This document shows positions 15,310 to 22,421 of a stretch of DNA of 32,378 nucleotides, piece by piece. A model generated the notes under the pieces. It had not been told where the DNA came from, did not search any database, and was given only the letters and a program-made list of their open reading frames with translations. The stretch lies in NCBI GenBank assembly GCA_021776915.1, contig JAIQZU010000055.1:1-32378 (forward strand). Direction: 5' to 3'. Made by a program: the position numbers and the translations under genes. The first letter of the stretch is position 1. Each line of letters opens with the position of its first letter. The DNA is from Candidatus Scalindua sp. GTDB taxonomy: Bacteria > Planctomycetota > Brocadiia > Brocadiales > Scalinduaceae.

Positions 15310-16542
15310 ATGAAAAAAAATATTTTTGCCCGTATCTGGCGGTCAGTCTTCAGACACGGAATACCCGACACGGATATGAACCGTTCGCTGGTTGTCACAA
15401 GCAATATTTTTCTGCATCTTCATCCGGTAAAGGTCAGAAAACATGGTATCAAATTCTGGTATACTATGGGATTCGGAGGAACATCATTTCTTCTATTCAT
15501 CATACTTGTTGTGACGGGGGCATTACTCATGCTGTATTATACACCAGTCCCGTCTGAGGCATATAGAAGTATGAAAGATCTAAATTACGTTGTTTCTTTT
15601 GGTGAATTCCAGAGGAATCTTCATCGTTGGGCGGCTCATGGTATGGTTATTACAGTTTTTCTGCACGCCTGCAGGGTCTTTTATACTGCGGCATATAAAC
15701 CACCCAGGGAATTTAATTGGGTAATCGGGGTATTTCTGTTACTCATAACACTTGGATTAAGTTTTACCGGATACCTGTTACCGTGGGATCAATTGTCTTT
15801 TTGGGCTATAACAGTGGGTACAAACATTGTCGGCTATGCGCCATTTATAGGTGAGAAATTAAAGTTTCTTTTATTGGGAGGTAATACCGTTGGAGAAGGG
15901 GCACTTTTACGGTTTTATGTACTTCACTGTTTTGCACTACCACTCCTGATTAGTATCTTTATGGCTATTCATTTCTGGCGTATTAGAAAGGATGGTGGAA
16001 TATCAGGGCCTCCGGTTGAAGTTAAAGAGGTAGAAACAGAACTGCATTCTGAAAAGCCTGCACCTGAAAAAACTTACGGTTTAATGGCGCTGGTAGATGG
16101 CGAGTCTTTCATGGTTAAGAAGGAACCGGAAGATACAGTCTTTACGTGGCCTCACTTAGTACTTAGAGAATTACTCTGGGCTATGCTTGTAATTAACATA
16201 TTGGTATTGATATCATTGTACTTTAGCGCGCCGTTAGAAGAAATGGCAAATCCCTATAAAACGCCAAATCCTGCTAAGGCGCCATGGTATTTTCTAGGCT
16301 TACAGGAACTAGTCCATTACTCTGCATTCCTGGGCGGGATTTTGGTTCCAACCTTAGCCATTACGGCTCTTATTATATTACCTTATATTGATAGGAATCC
16401 ACGTGGTGAAGGTGTCTGGTTTTCACGTGAAAGGCAATGGATTCAGATAGTCTTTACGGTATGTGTAGTTGCCTTAATTGTACTTACAATTATTGGTGTG
16501 TTCTTTAGAGGAGCAAACTGGTCTTTTGTTGTTCCGTGGTAG
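15310..16542 (+). CDS. Cytochrome b, fused b6/subunit IV type
   Basis: 410 residues, integral membrane quinol-oxidising subunit. Haem-ligand His pairs are H105/H119 in helix B and H206/H221 in helix D. The 14/15 spacing and the following [11 protein letters not shown] are those of cytochrome b6 rather than mitochondrial b. A long polar linker (about 230-280) joins a subunit IV-like part, whose Qo motif is APWY (324-327) in place of PEWY. The position of the b6 Cys that binds haem ci is Thr52 here, so no covalent ci haem is expected. Helix count is about eight. The start is ATG 15310. It sits between the Rieske and octaheme c genes, with a palindrome in each gap. Confidence 0.94.
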   Translation: MKKNIFARIWRSVFRHGIPDTDMNRSLVVTSNIFLHLHPVKVRKHGIKFWYTMGFGGTSFLLFIILVVTGALLMLYYTPVPSEAYRSMKDLNYVVSFGEFQRNLHRWAAHGMVITVFLHACRVFYTAAYKPPREFNWVIGVFLLLITLGLSFTGYLLPWDQLSFWAITVGTNIVGYAPFIGEKLKFLLLGGNTVGEGALLRFYVLHCFALPLLISIFMAIHFWRIRKDGGISGPPVEVKEVETELHSEKPAPEKTYGLMALVDGESFMVKKEPEDTVFTWPHLVLRELLWAMLVINILVLISLYFSAPLEEMANPYKTPNPAKAPWYFLGLQELVHYSAFLGGILVPTLAITALIILPYIDRNPRGEGVWFSRERQWIQIVFTVCVVALIVLTIIGVFFRGANWSFVVPW

Positions 16543-16582
16543 TTTGCATAAATAGCAAGATTAAATTGATTAATGATATCCT

Positions 16583-16610
16583 GTAGGGGCGTATTGCAAT
16601 ACGCCCCTAC
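16583..16610. repeat. Perfect 28-bp palindrome between the cytochrome b and octaheme genes
   Basis: GTAGGGGCGTATTG is followed by its exact reverse complement. A related element starts at 29886 (GTAGGGGCGTATGGCAAT). The palindrome sits about 40 bases after the cytochrome b stop and 44 before the next ATG. Confidence 0.85.
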
Positions 16611-16654
16611 GTATATGCTTTGACAATAATTTTGAAATTCCGATACTGTAAATT

Positions 16655-18670
16655 ATGAATAAAACATTAGGATGGATGTTCGTGGTATTGGGTATGCTAT
16701 CTATAGGCACTATGTATCTTGTCTTGAGGAGCGAATATACGCAAGAATGGAAAAAATATCAGAAGGAATTTGAATTGGATTCAAAATACATAATTGGGGG
16801 TATTACGAAATCAAAGCCAAAAGAAATTAAACAAACAGTACTGGACAAACTTAAAAGGATTGACAGGTGTACGACTTGTCACTTAGGCATAAATAATGAC
16901 AAGTTTGAATGTTCTGAACAACCCTTTAAATCTCATTCAGGACAATACCTGGTCTGGCACCCTATAGAAAAGTATGGCTGCACTGTTTGTCATGAAGGAC
17001 AGGGCTTAGCAACAAATTATGAGGATGCTGCGCATAATCAAATATCTCATTGGGAAAAGACTATGATACCCCCAGGACTGACTCAGATTTCATGTGGCAA
17101 ATGCCATCTTGGTAAAAATGTTCCTTATGCATCCTTGCTTTCAGAAGGTAGAAAAGTACTTGAGAGATTAGGTTGTTATGGATGCCATGAAGTACAACGG
17201 TATAGTGAAGAGGTTAAACCCGCACTTTCTCTTGATAGATTGGGGGATAAGGTGAATAAAGAATGGCTTATCAAGTGGCTTAAGAATCCTGCCGATTATT
17301 TAAAGGAGGCAAAGATGCCACGGTTTAGTCTCTCTGAGGACGAAATAGTTGCACTAACAGAATTTTTAATGAGTTCTAAAGAAAAAGATGGTTTAAGCAT
17401 AATAGAAGGCGAAGGAGATTACGAAAAGGGAGGAAAATTATTCAGGCAATCACGTTGTATCAGTTGCCACAGCATTAATGGCAGAGGTGGAGTGTTGGCT
17501 TCAGAGCTTGGCAATATTGCAAGCAAGGTAAAGGGAAAGTGGTTAACGCTTTACTTGAGAGACGTGCATCATTACCAGCCGAGGATAAAGATGTTACAGT
17601 ATAACTTTACAGATCAGGAGATTCTGGATATTACAGAGTATATGATGGAGGAATTCTATTCTGAAGATGAAGCGGCTGAAGAGGAGGACACAGTCGGAGA
17701 AGAAGAGGAAGATGTTGAGGGTAAACTAAAGGAGGCAAATGTATCAGAAGACGCATTGAAGAATTCAATAGAAAATGGCAGAGAAATCTTTATTAAATAC
17801 GGATGTTTTGGTTGTCATGATAGGACTGATATTAAAACACAGGCAAAGGTTGGCCCTGATTTGAGTACAATCGGCTCAAAGACCAAAGATCAGTTTGGAT
17901 TTGGAAATATAAAGGATGTCAAAAGGTCTAGTGAGAATTACTTATTTTTGAAAATAAAAGATTCACGTTTCTTTGATGATAATGCAAAGATGCCTCAATA
18001 CAATTTTTCAGACAAAGATATGGTTGACCTGACAGTGGCTCTTTTGAGTTTTACCAAAGAAGAGATCCCTCTTGGTAACAGGGTGATTGAGAAAAATAAG
18101 ACAAAATTCAACCCTCAAGGGGAGTTCGGGTTACTGTTCAGAAAATACAGCTGTTACAGTTGTCATGAGGTATTTGGTGCAGGAGGAGAGTTGTCTACCG
18201 TGCCTCTTGATATGACAGGGAGCCAGCTCAAGAAGAAGTGGTTGTTCGAATATTTAAAGAAACCATACGCGGTAAGGACTAACGTAATTCCAAGGATGCC
18301 GCGTTTTAGAATGACAGATGAGGAATCAAAATACATGACTGATTATATAAGCGATGTTTTTGTTGATGATAGTATTCCCGAAGATTTTGAGAAACTATTT
18401 CTTCCTGGTGATGTTGATAAGGGTAAAAGGCTTTTTGAGGAAAAAGGGTGCATATCATGTCACATCCTTGGTAAGGGTGGTGGTTACGTAGGTCCTCAAC
18501 TTAATGCCGTTGGTAGTCGCTTGAAGTCAGGCTGGATATTTAAATGGATGCTAAATCCACAACTGTACAAACCTGATACACCAGAACCCAATCACGGATT
18601 TTCTGAAGATGAGGCAAGGGCATTGTCTGCTTATTTATCCGGTTTGAAACAGGTTGACAAATCTCCCTGA
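16655..18670 (+). CDS. Membrane-anchored octaheme c-type cytochrome
   Basis: 671 residues with one N-terminal transmembrane anchor (about 5-24) and eight CxxCH haem sites: C72, C109, C147, C174, C268, C384, C500 and C599. The first three are closely spaced (multihaem part). The last five sit in repeated class I cytochrome domains. In several of these a Met in an MPxF/MPQY motif follows (M221, M446, M548; M313 in MLQY) and is the likely sixth ligand. The last domain has EPNHGF at the equivalent place, so Met is missing and H647 may serve. A very acidic linker spans about 335-360. It should take electrons from the Rieske protein outside the membrane, in the role of cytochrome c1/f. No CxxCK site is present. 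Confidence 0.93.
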   Translation: MNKTLGWMFVVLGMLSIGTMYLVLRSEYTQEWKKYQKEFELDSKYIIGGITKSKPKEIKQTVLDKLKRIDRCTTCHLGINNDKFECSEQPFKSHSGQYLVWHPIEKYGCTVCHEGQGLATNYEDAAHNQISHWEKTMIPPGLTQISCGKCHLGKNVPYASLLSEGRKVLERLGCYGCHEVQRYSEEVKPALSLDRLGDKVNKEWLIKWLKNPADYLKEAKMPRFSLSEDEIVALTEFLMSSKEKDGLSIIEGEGDYEKGGKLFRQSRCISCHSINGRGGVLASELGNIASKVKGKWLTLYLRDVHHYQPRIKMLQYNFTDQEILDITEYMMEEFYSEDEAAEEEDTVGEEEEDVEGKLKEANVSEDALKNSIENGREIFIKYGCFGCHDRTDIKTQAKVGPDLSTIGSKTKDQFGFGNIKDVKRSSENYLFLKIKDSRFFDDNAKMPQYNFSDKDMVDLTVALLSFTKEEIPLGNRVIEKNKTKFNPQGEFGLLFRKYSCYSCHEVFGAGGELSTVPLDMTGSQLKKKWLFEYLKKPYAVRTNVIPRMPRFRMTDEESKYMTDYISDVFVDDSIPEDFEKLFLPGDVDKGKRLFEEKGCISCHILGKGGGYVGPQLNAVGSRLKSGWIFKWMLNPQLYKPDTPEPNHGFSEDEARALSAYLSGLKQVDKSP

Positions 18671-18745
18671 ATCCTCCTTTAGAAAAGGGGGGAATGATGG
18701 GGGTTTTAAAAGGGGGGGGGGGGCCAAGGGGGGATTTATTTAATA
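18671..18745. repeat. G-rich dispersed repeat with a 12-base G run
   Basis: AATCCTCCTTTAGAAAAGGG and GGTTTTAAAAGG lead into 12 consecutive G (about 18712-18723) and CCAAGGGGGGATTT. This is a typical low-complexity intergenic repeat. It lies between the octaheme and lipoprotein cytochrome genes. Confidence 0.6.
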
Positions 18746-18818
18746 TATGTAAATATTTTAGTGGCATGGACAAGTTTGTTTGTCCGTGATTGTGTTTAAA
18801 GAAAAGTAATGAAAAAGT

Positions 18819-19241
18819 ATGAAGAATAAGATAGCTTTATTATTGGTTTTTTTAGTATTCATTCCCTTTATTTCTTTTAGTTGTAACGGGACAGATAATA
18901 GCCGGTTGGAAATAAAAAATCCATTTATAGAGGCGGTTGAGAAAATAGACAGCGGACTTAATATTGTGCAGGCCAAGGGCAAGAAACTATATAAACAATA
19001 TTGCGCTATATGTCATGGAGAAGAGGGAAGAGGTGACGGCTTTAATGCATTCAACTTAAATCCAAGACCTGCAGACCTAACCGAGGTTTGTAAAGAGAGG
19101 GAAGATGGTTATATCATCAAGATTGTAACAGAAGGAACTAAGGCTGTGGGAAAATCATCCCTCAGTCCTCCTTATGGCAGAACAATTCAAAAGGAAGATA
19201 TCAATGCAATTATTTCATATTTGAAAACTTTAGGAAATTAA
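18819..19241 (+). CDS. Monohaem c-type cytochrome lipoprotein without a Met ligand
   Basis: 140 residues. The signal MKNKIALLLVFLVFIPFISF leads to S-C22, a lipobox. The class I cytochrome fold has C62-A-I-C65-H66 (KLYKQYCAICHGEEGRGDGF) and the C-terminal helix EDINAIISYLKTL. In this family a Met in a '(M)PPyG' loop normally binds the haem. Here the loop reads GKSSLSPPYG, and the mature protein contains no Met at all and no His besides H66. The haem is therefore probably five-coordinate or ligated by an unusual residue. It is the last gene of the respiratory cluster, after a repeat-filled gap of 148 bases. Confidence 0.9.
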   Translation: MKNKIALLLVFLVFIPFISFSCNGTDNSRLEIKNPFIEAVEKIDSGLNIVQAKGKKLYKQYCAICHGEEGRGDGFNAFNLNPRPADLTEVCKEREDGYIIKIVTEGTKAVGKSSLSPPYGRTIQKEDINAIISYLKTLGN

Positions 19242-19496
19242 AAATAGATTATACTGAGGATTGTATTTTACTTAAGGTATTAATACTTACTTTTGTAGTT
19301 CCCTGCTGTTATTGTGGACTTATGGAACTTAAGTTAAGATGGGGTATCAAGGACCCTCGCTTTGAGGAGAATGCCTCAGTTTAGTATCCTATATTCATCA
19401 AATTTCTTCGTACCGCTTTCACCAAATATCAATATTCTTGCCTGGGGGTGGGGATGCGGTGTATGTTCCACTTACCTGTAGCAATTAAAAAAACGC
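19242..19496. other. Intergenic region after the respiratory cluster
   Basis: No gene or clear terminator is seen. There is a small stem around CCCTCGCTTTGAGGAG near 19353-19368 and a run of GGGGGTGGGG near 19444. The right end carries the promoter of the next toxin-antitoxin pair. Confidence 0.4.
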
Positions 19497-19522
19497 TTGA
19501 CAGGGTTATCGCAAATGATAAC
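19497..19522 (+). promoter_or_regulatory. Promoter element with overlapping operator palindrome before higBA-1
   Basis: TTGACA (19497-19502) is a consensus -35 box. GTTATC (19505-19510) and GATAAC (19517-19522) form an exact inverted repeat with 6-base spacing inside the promoter region, right before the toxin start at 19531. The -10 box is not clear. The palindrome is a good candidate operator for the XRE antitoxin encoded second. Confidence 0.6.
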
Positions 19523-19530
19523 ATTTGGCT

Positions 19531-19854
19531 ATGGACTGGCATGTAACATTTTATAATGAAAAAGTTGAGGATGAAACCCTTTCTTTTCCAAAAGGCATCT
19601 TAGCCAACTTGTTACATATTATTGAAATGATGCTACAATTTGGACCAGCATTAGGAAGACCGTACACAGAATCACTTGGAGAAGGTCTTTTTGAAATTCG
19701 TGCAAAAGGAAAAGAAGGAATAGGCCGTTCACTTTTCTGTACACTCAAAGGTAAAGAAATTATCATTCTGCATTCATTTATCAAGAAAACGAAAAAAACA
19801 CCAAGAAAAGAATTGAAATTAGCAAGAAATAGAATGAAGGAGGTTAAATCATGA
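19531..19854 (+). CDS. HigB-like toxin (phage Gp49-like, RelE/ParE fold)
   Basis: 107 residues from ATG 19531 (MDWHVTFYNEKVEDETLSFP); a TTG two codons earlier is possible. The pattern is that of the Gp49-like/HigB toxin family: LLHIIEMMLQFGPALGRPYT, then ESLGEGLFEIRAK, a segment ending RSLFCTLKGKEIIILHSF, and the basic end IKKTKKTPRKELKLARNRMK. These toxins are ribosome-dependent RNases. The gene comes before its antitoxin, the order typical of higBA. There is no ribosome site; the promoter lies so close that the mRNA may be almost leaderless. It overlaps the antitoxin by four bases. Confidence 0.9.
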   Translation: MDWHVTFYNEKVEDETLSFPKGILANLLHIIEMMLQFGPALGRPYTESLGEGLFEIRAKGKEGIGRSLFCTLKGKEIIILHSFIKKTKKTPRKELKLARNRMKEVKS

Positions 19855-20153
19855 CAAGGCCAACATTCAATGATTTCAAAAGAAAAGCATTGAAGAAACC
19901 TGAAGTAAAAAGGAAATACGACACTCTTAAAGCAACTTACAGTCTCAGGAAGCAATTAATAGAAATCCGCTTGAAAGCAGGTCTCACACAAGAAGAACTA
20001 GCTGAAATTTTACATACAAAAAAAAGTAATATTTCTCGTCTTGAGAGTGTAAATTCTAAAAGCTCCCCTAAACTTTCAACTATTGAAGAGTATGCGAAAG
20101 CCGTCGGGTACAAATTAGAAATTAATTTTACCTCAAACAAACTGAAAACATAA
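19851..20153 (+). CDS. HigA-like XRE antitoxin
   Basis: 100 residues with a helix-turn-helix at about 36-85: LIEIRLKAGLTQEELAEILH, then TKKSNISRLES and LSTIEEYAKAVGYKLEI. It neutralises the Gp49-like toxin upstream and should bind the palindrome at 19505-19522. AAGGAGG sits before the ATG inside the toxin gene. The strong antitoxin ribosome site against a weak toxin start favours antitoxin excess. Confidence 0.92.
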   Translation: MTRPTFNDFKRKALKKPEVKRKYDTLKATYSLRKQLIEIRLKAGLTQEELAEILHTKKSNISRLESVNSKSSPKLSTIEEYAKAVGYKLEINFTSNKLKT

Positions 20154-20193
20154 CATAAAAAGATAAAGCCACTGGTATGACAGGAGGAGTAGC

Positions 20194-20343
20194 ATGAAAT
20201 ATGATAAGGAAGAAAGTAATATCCTGGAAGCATATAGAAGCGGGAAGATGAAACTCTCCACACCATCAAAAAAAGAAATAAAAGACATCATGTTAAACTT
20301 GTACATTGGGGGAGCTATATGGCTGAGGTTGATATTGAACTGA
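20194..20343 (+). CDS. Short antitoxin-like protein, probably truncated
   Basis: 49 residues: MKYDKEESNILEAYRSGKMK, then LSTPSKKEIKDIM and LNLYIGGAIWLRLILN. The first 33 residues resemble the N-terminus of small BrnA/CopG-like antitoxins ('eEe.ileayesGk.ks..s.kkei'), which normally continue into a ribbon-helix-helix. Here the ending is hydrophobic and unrelated, which suggests a rearranged or frameshifted gene. A very good CAGGAGGAGTAGC ribosome site is present. It overlaps the next small gene by 25 bases. Confidence 0.5.
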   Translation: MKYDKEESNILEAYRSGKMKLSTPSKKEIKDIMLNLYIGGAIWLRLILN

Positions 20344-20486
20344 TTGAGGCAAATGAAGGATGGTCACCTTACCTGTCTCTTGAAGATGCAGAAAAACTGG
20401 ATGATGTGAGAGAAGCGCTTCGTCGTGAAGATATTGATACCGCAAGTAAACTATCCAAAGTATATCGTCTTACCCCTGTAAATTAA
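20319..20486 (+). CDS. Small conserved protein, probable antitoxin-type
   Basis: 55 residues: MAEVDIELIEANEGWSPYLS, then LEDAEKLDDVREALRREDID and TASKLSKVYRLTPVN. I recognise the pattern 'eGWsPYLsleDA.kLDdVReALrrgDi..As....Vy.LtPV' as a short bacterial family often found beside small DUF2442-like or toxin genes; its biochemical role is not known to me. GGGGGAG lies just before the ATG. It is followed at once by a DUF2442-like fragment. The gene looks intact. Confidence 0.72.
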   Translation: MAEVDIELIEANEGWSPYLSLEDAEKLDDVREALRREDIDTASKLSKVYRLTPVN

Positions 20487-20500
20487 CAAAAGGATGAGTC

Positions 20501-20596
20501 GTGCCAGTCGTTCATCGTGCCGAGATTACTTTCGAAAATGGCAAGTCAGGCATTGTATATTTCTCCTCGTATTTCAAAAAAATAAAAAACGAATAA
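20501..20596 (+). pseudogene. Short DUF2442-like fragment
   Basis: From GTG 20501 the frame reads MPVVHRAEITFENGKSGIVY and FSSYFKKIKNE, 31 residues, then TAA. The 'aeitFenGksgivyfs.y.kk' pattern is the central part of DUF2442-type small proteins, which usually run to about 75 residues or more. AAGGATGA stands 7 bases upstream. It is probably truncated, or possibly a minimal form. Confidence 0.45.
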
Positions 20597-20708
20597 ATAG
20601 CTGACCACAGAACTTCTTGAAAAATTGTTTTAAAATAATATATATCATAGAGTCTGTCCATTTAATGTATGCTCGGATAGCCCAAATATAGCAAAGCAAA
20701 TTTTCCTG

Positions 20709-20737
20709 TTGATCCCAAAACGGTATCATGGTACAAT
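20709..20737 (+). promoter_or_regulatory. Sigma70-type promoter for higBA-2
   Basis: TTGATC (20709-20714), a 17-base spacer and TACAAT (20732-20737). The expected transcription start falls at about 20744-20745, right on the ATG at 20745, which predicts a leaderless mRNA. Confidence 0.6.
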
Positions 20738-20744
20738 TTTCAAT

Positions 20745-21047
20745 ATGAGAATAATTGCGAAAAGTACATTGCGCAAGTTTTGGGAATCCTCAGCACAATA
20801 TTTTGAAGCAAAAGCCCCTATTGAAGCCTGGCATGCTGAAGCTAAAAAAGCAAAATGGCAAGCACCGCAAGATATTAAAAAACAATTTCGTACCGTTAGT
20901 ATCCTAAAAAATAGTCGAGCTATTTTTAATATCGGAGGAAACAAATATCGTCTAGTCGTTGCAATTGATTATTATCGGCAAACAATATTTATTAGATTTA
21001 TTGGTACTCATCAACAATATAATAAAATCAATGCGGAGGTTATATAA
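20745..21047 (+). CDS. HigB-family toxin (HigB_toxin type, mRNA interferase)
   Basis: 100 residues from ATG 20745 (MRIIAKSTLRKFWESSAQYF). An upstream in-frame start at 20709 falls on the -35 box and is rejected. The conserved core is complete: IEAWHAEAKKAKWQAPQDIK, then SILKNSRAIFNIGGNKYRLV and IFIRFIGTHQQYNKI. It belongs to a different toxin family from the Gp49-like one at 19531. Predicted to cleave translated mRNA. It overlaps the antitoxin start by one base. Confidence 0.93.
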   Translation: MRIIAKSTLRKFWESSAQYFEAKAPIEAWHAEAKKAKWQAPQDIKKQFRTVSILKNSRAIFNIGGNKYRLVVAIDYYRQTIFIRFIGTHQQYNKINAEVI

Positions 21048-21415
21048 TGGACATTTATCCAATAAAAACAGAAGTAGATTACAAGAAAGCACTCTCCGAA
21101 ATTGAAAATCTTTGGGGTGCTAAGAAAAATACAAAAGAAGGAGATAAACTAGATATTCTTTTAGTTTTGGTGGGGGCATATGAAGAAAAACACTATCCAA
21201 TTGATCCACCTGATCCAGTAGAAGCATTGAAATTTAGAATGGAACAAATGAATTTATCCCGAAAGGATTTAGAACCATTTATAGGAAAACGTGGCCGTGT
21301 GTCAGAAATTTTTAATCATCAAAGAAATCTTACTTTAAGTATGATTCGGAAGCTCCATTTTAATCTTCATATTCCTTTAGAAAGCTTAATCGGGAAACCA
21401 ACATTAAAAGCATGA
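21047..21415 (+). CDS. HigA-family antitoxin with C-terminal XRE helix-turn-helix
   Basis: 122 residues: an N-terminal toxin-binding part (MDIYPIKTEVDYKKALSEIE), the central DILLVLVGAYEEKHYPIDPP, then the HTH (EALKFRMEQMNLSRKDLEPF, IGKRGRVSEIFNHQRNLTLS). This is the COG5499 type that pairs with the HigB toxin upstream. AATGCGGAGG before the ATG is a ribosome site inside the toxin gene. The last base of the toxin stop is the first base of this ATG. Confidence 0.93.
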   Translation: MDIYPIKTEVDYKKALSEIENLWGAKKNTKEGDKLDILLVLVGAYEEKHYPIDPPDPVEALKFRMEQMNLSRKDLEPFIGKRGRVSEIFNHQRNLTLSMIRKLHFNLHIPLESLIGKPTLKA

Positions 21416-21597
21416 CAAAAGTTTCAAGTGGATAGCAAGAAAACGTTGCTACTTAAACTTGCATTCGGTTTTTGGGTGAATTTACAAACAAATATTTGTC
21501 CGATTCTTCAAGTGCTTGAAGATGACAGTTTTTCCTAATGTGTGGTATCTCCTTATAACGTTCATATTAAATAAATGTATGAGTAATTTCGATTTTC

Positions 21598-21671
21598 TGG
21601 TAGGAGCCAACTCCCGTTGGCGATCGCCGTCAGGAGACAGCTCCTGCCGTGTCAAAAGTCACCGAAGGCCT
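21598..21671 (+). repeat. 74-bp structured repeat, copy 1 (upstream of the V-ATPase operon)
   Basis: Identical over 74 bases to 29971-30044, same orientation. Internal pairings: CCAAC-TCCC-GTTGG, the palindrome GGCGATCGCC, and outer arms GGTAGGAGC / GCTCCTGCC (one mismatch). The folded RNA would be a multi-branched structure. The core contains GCGATCGC. Confidence 0.9.
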
Positions 21672-21695
21672 AATTTGATGTATAGAAAATTCAAA

Positions 21696-21765
21696 GTCGG
21701 CGGGTAAGAAACCCGCCCTACAAAAATATTATATTTTTATGCGTAGGTCGGGTTTCTTACCCGAC
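21696..21765. repeat. Inverted repeat just before atpE
   Basis: GTCGGCGGGTAAGAAACCC at 21696 is mirrored by GGGTTTCTTACCCGAC ending at 21765, with small differences; an AT-rich palindromic centre (AAAAATATTATATTTTT) lies between. It ends 23 bases before the start of the subunit E gene and could fold in the operon leader. Confidence 0.75.
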
Positions 21766-21788
21766 ATTAATTATCTAATTTATAAAAC

Positions 21789-22421
21789 ATGAAAACTCCG
21801 GAAAGTTCAAAGACAAATCTTGATGATCTCATTCAGAAGATCAAGTCTGAAGGGGTAGAGGAGGCAGAGAGAAAGTCTGAGGAGATTATAAACGCAGCCC
21901 GGCTTACTGCATCTAAAATCACAGATAAAGCAAGACAGGATGCTGAGGCAATTACCAGAGAGGCGGAGGAAGAGATAGGGAAAAAGGAGAGTGCCGGCAA
22001 AATGGCTCTTGAACAGGCGGCAAGGGACATAATCCTCAGTATACGGACGTCCCTTACAGAGATATTTGATTCTCTTATTAAAAAAGAATACAAGAATGTC
22101 TTGTCCGGTAAGACCCTGGAAACAGTGCTGATTAAACTTATAGAGGGATGGCAGAAGGATGAGATGGGTGAATTGAATATTGAATTGCTTTTAAGTGAAT
22201 CCGACAGGAATGTTCTACTTGAGGGGTTTTTGTCAAGGCTTAATAAGGAAATAAAGGTTGGTATAGAACTTAAAGTCCACCCGAATATAGAGGGAGGCTT
22301 TCGCATTGGTATGAAAGGTGGCCATGTCTACCATGATTTTACAGATGAAGGTATCGCAGATGTCCTTGCGGAATATTTAAATCCAAGGTTTTACAATTTT
22401 ATAGATTCTCTGAAAAAGTAA
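21789..22421 (+). CDS. atpE: V-type ATP synthase subunit E (peripheral stalk)
   Basis: 210 residues. The long N-terminal charged helix (about 10-90, rich in Ala/Glu/Lys: EEAERKSEEIINAARLTASK, then ITDKARQDAEAITREAEEEI) is the coiled-coil stalk; the C-terminal globular part (VHPNIEGGFRIGMKGGHVYH, then DFTDEGIADVLAEYLNP) has the family's 'GGf.i....g...Dft..' signature. It anchors the A3B3 head to the membrane part. First gene of the operon; no ribosome site is visible before the ATG. Its stop overlaps the start of the next gene by one base. Confidence 0.92.
   Translation: MKTPESSKTNLDDLIQKIKSEGVEEAERKSEEIINAARLTASKITDKARQDAEAITREAEEEIGKKESAGKMALEQAARDIILSIRTSLTEIFDSLIKKEYKNVLSGKTLETVLIKLIEGWQKDEMGELNIELLLSESDRNVLLEGFLSRLNKEIKVGIELKVHPNIEGGFRIGMKGGHVYHDFTDEGIADVLAEYLNPRFYNFIDSLKK

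Noticed and set aside
21516-21707. 63-codon frame before atpE, with a similar frame at 29895-30119
   Set aside because: Both contain the same peptide only because both read through the 74-bp repeat; not a gene.
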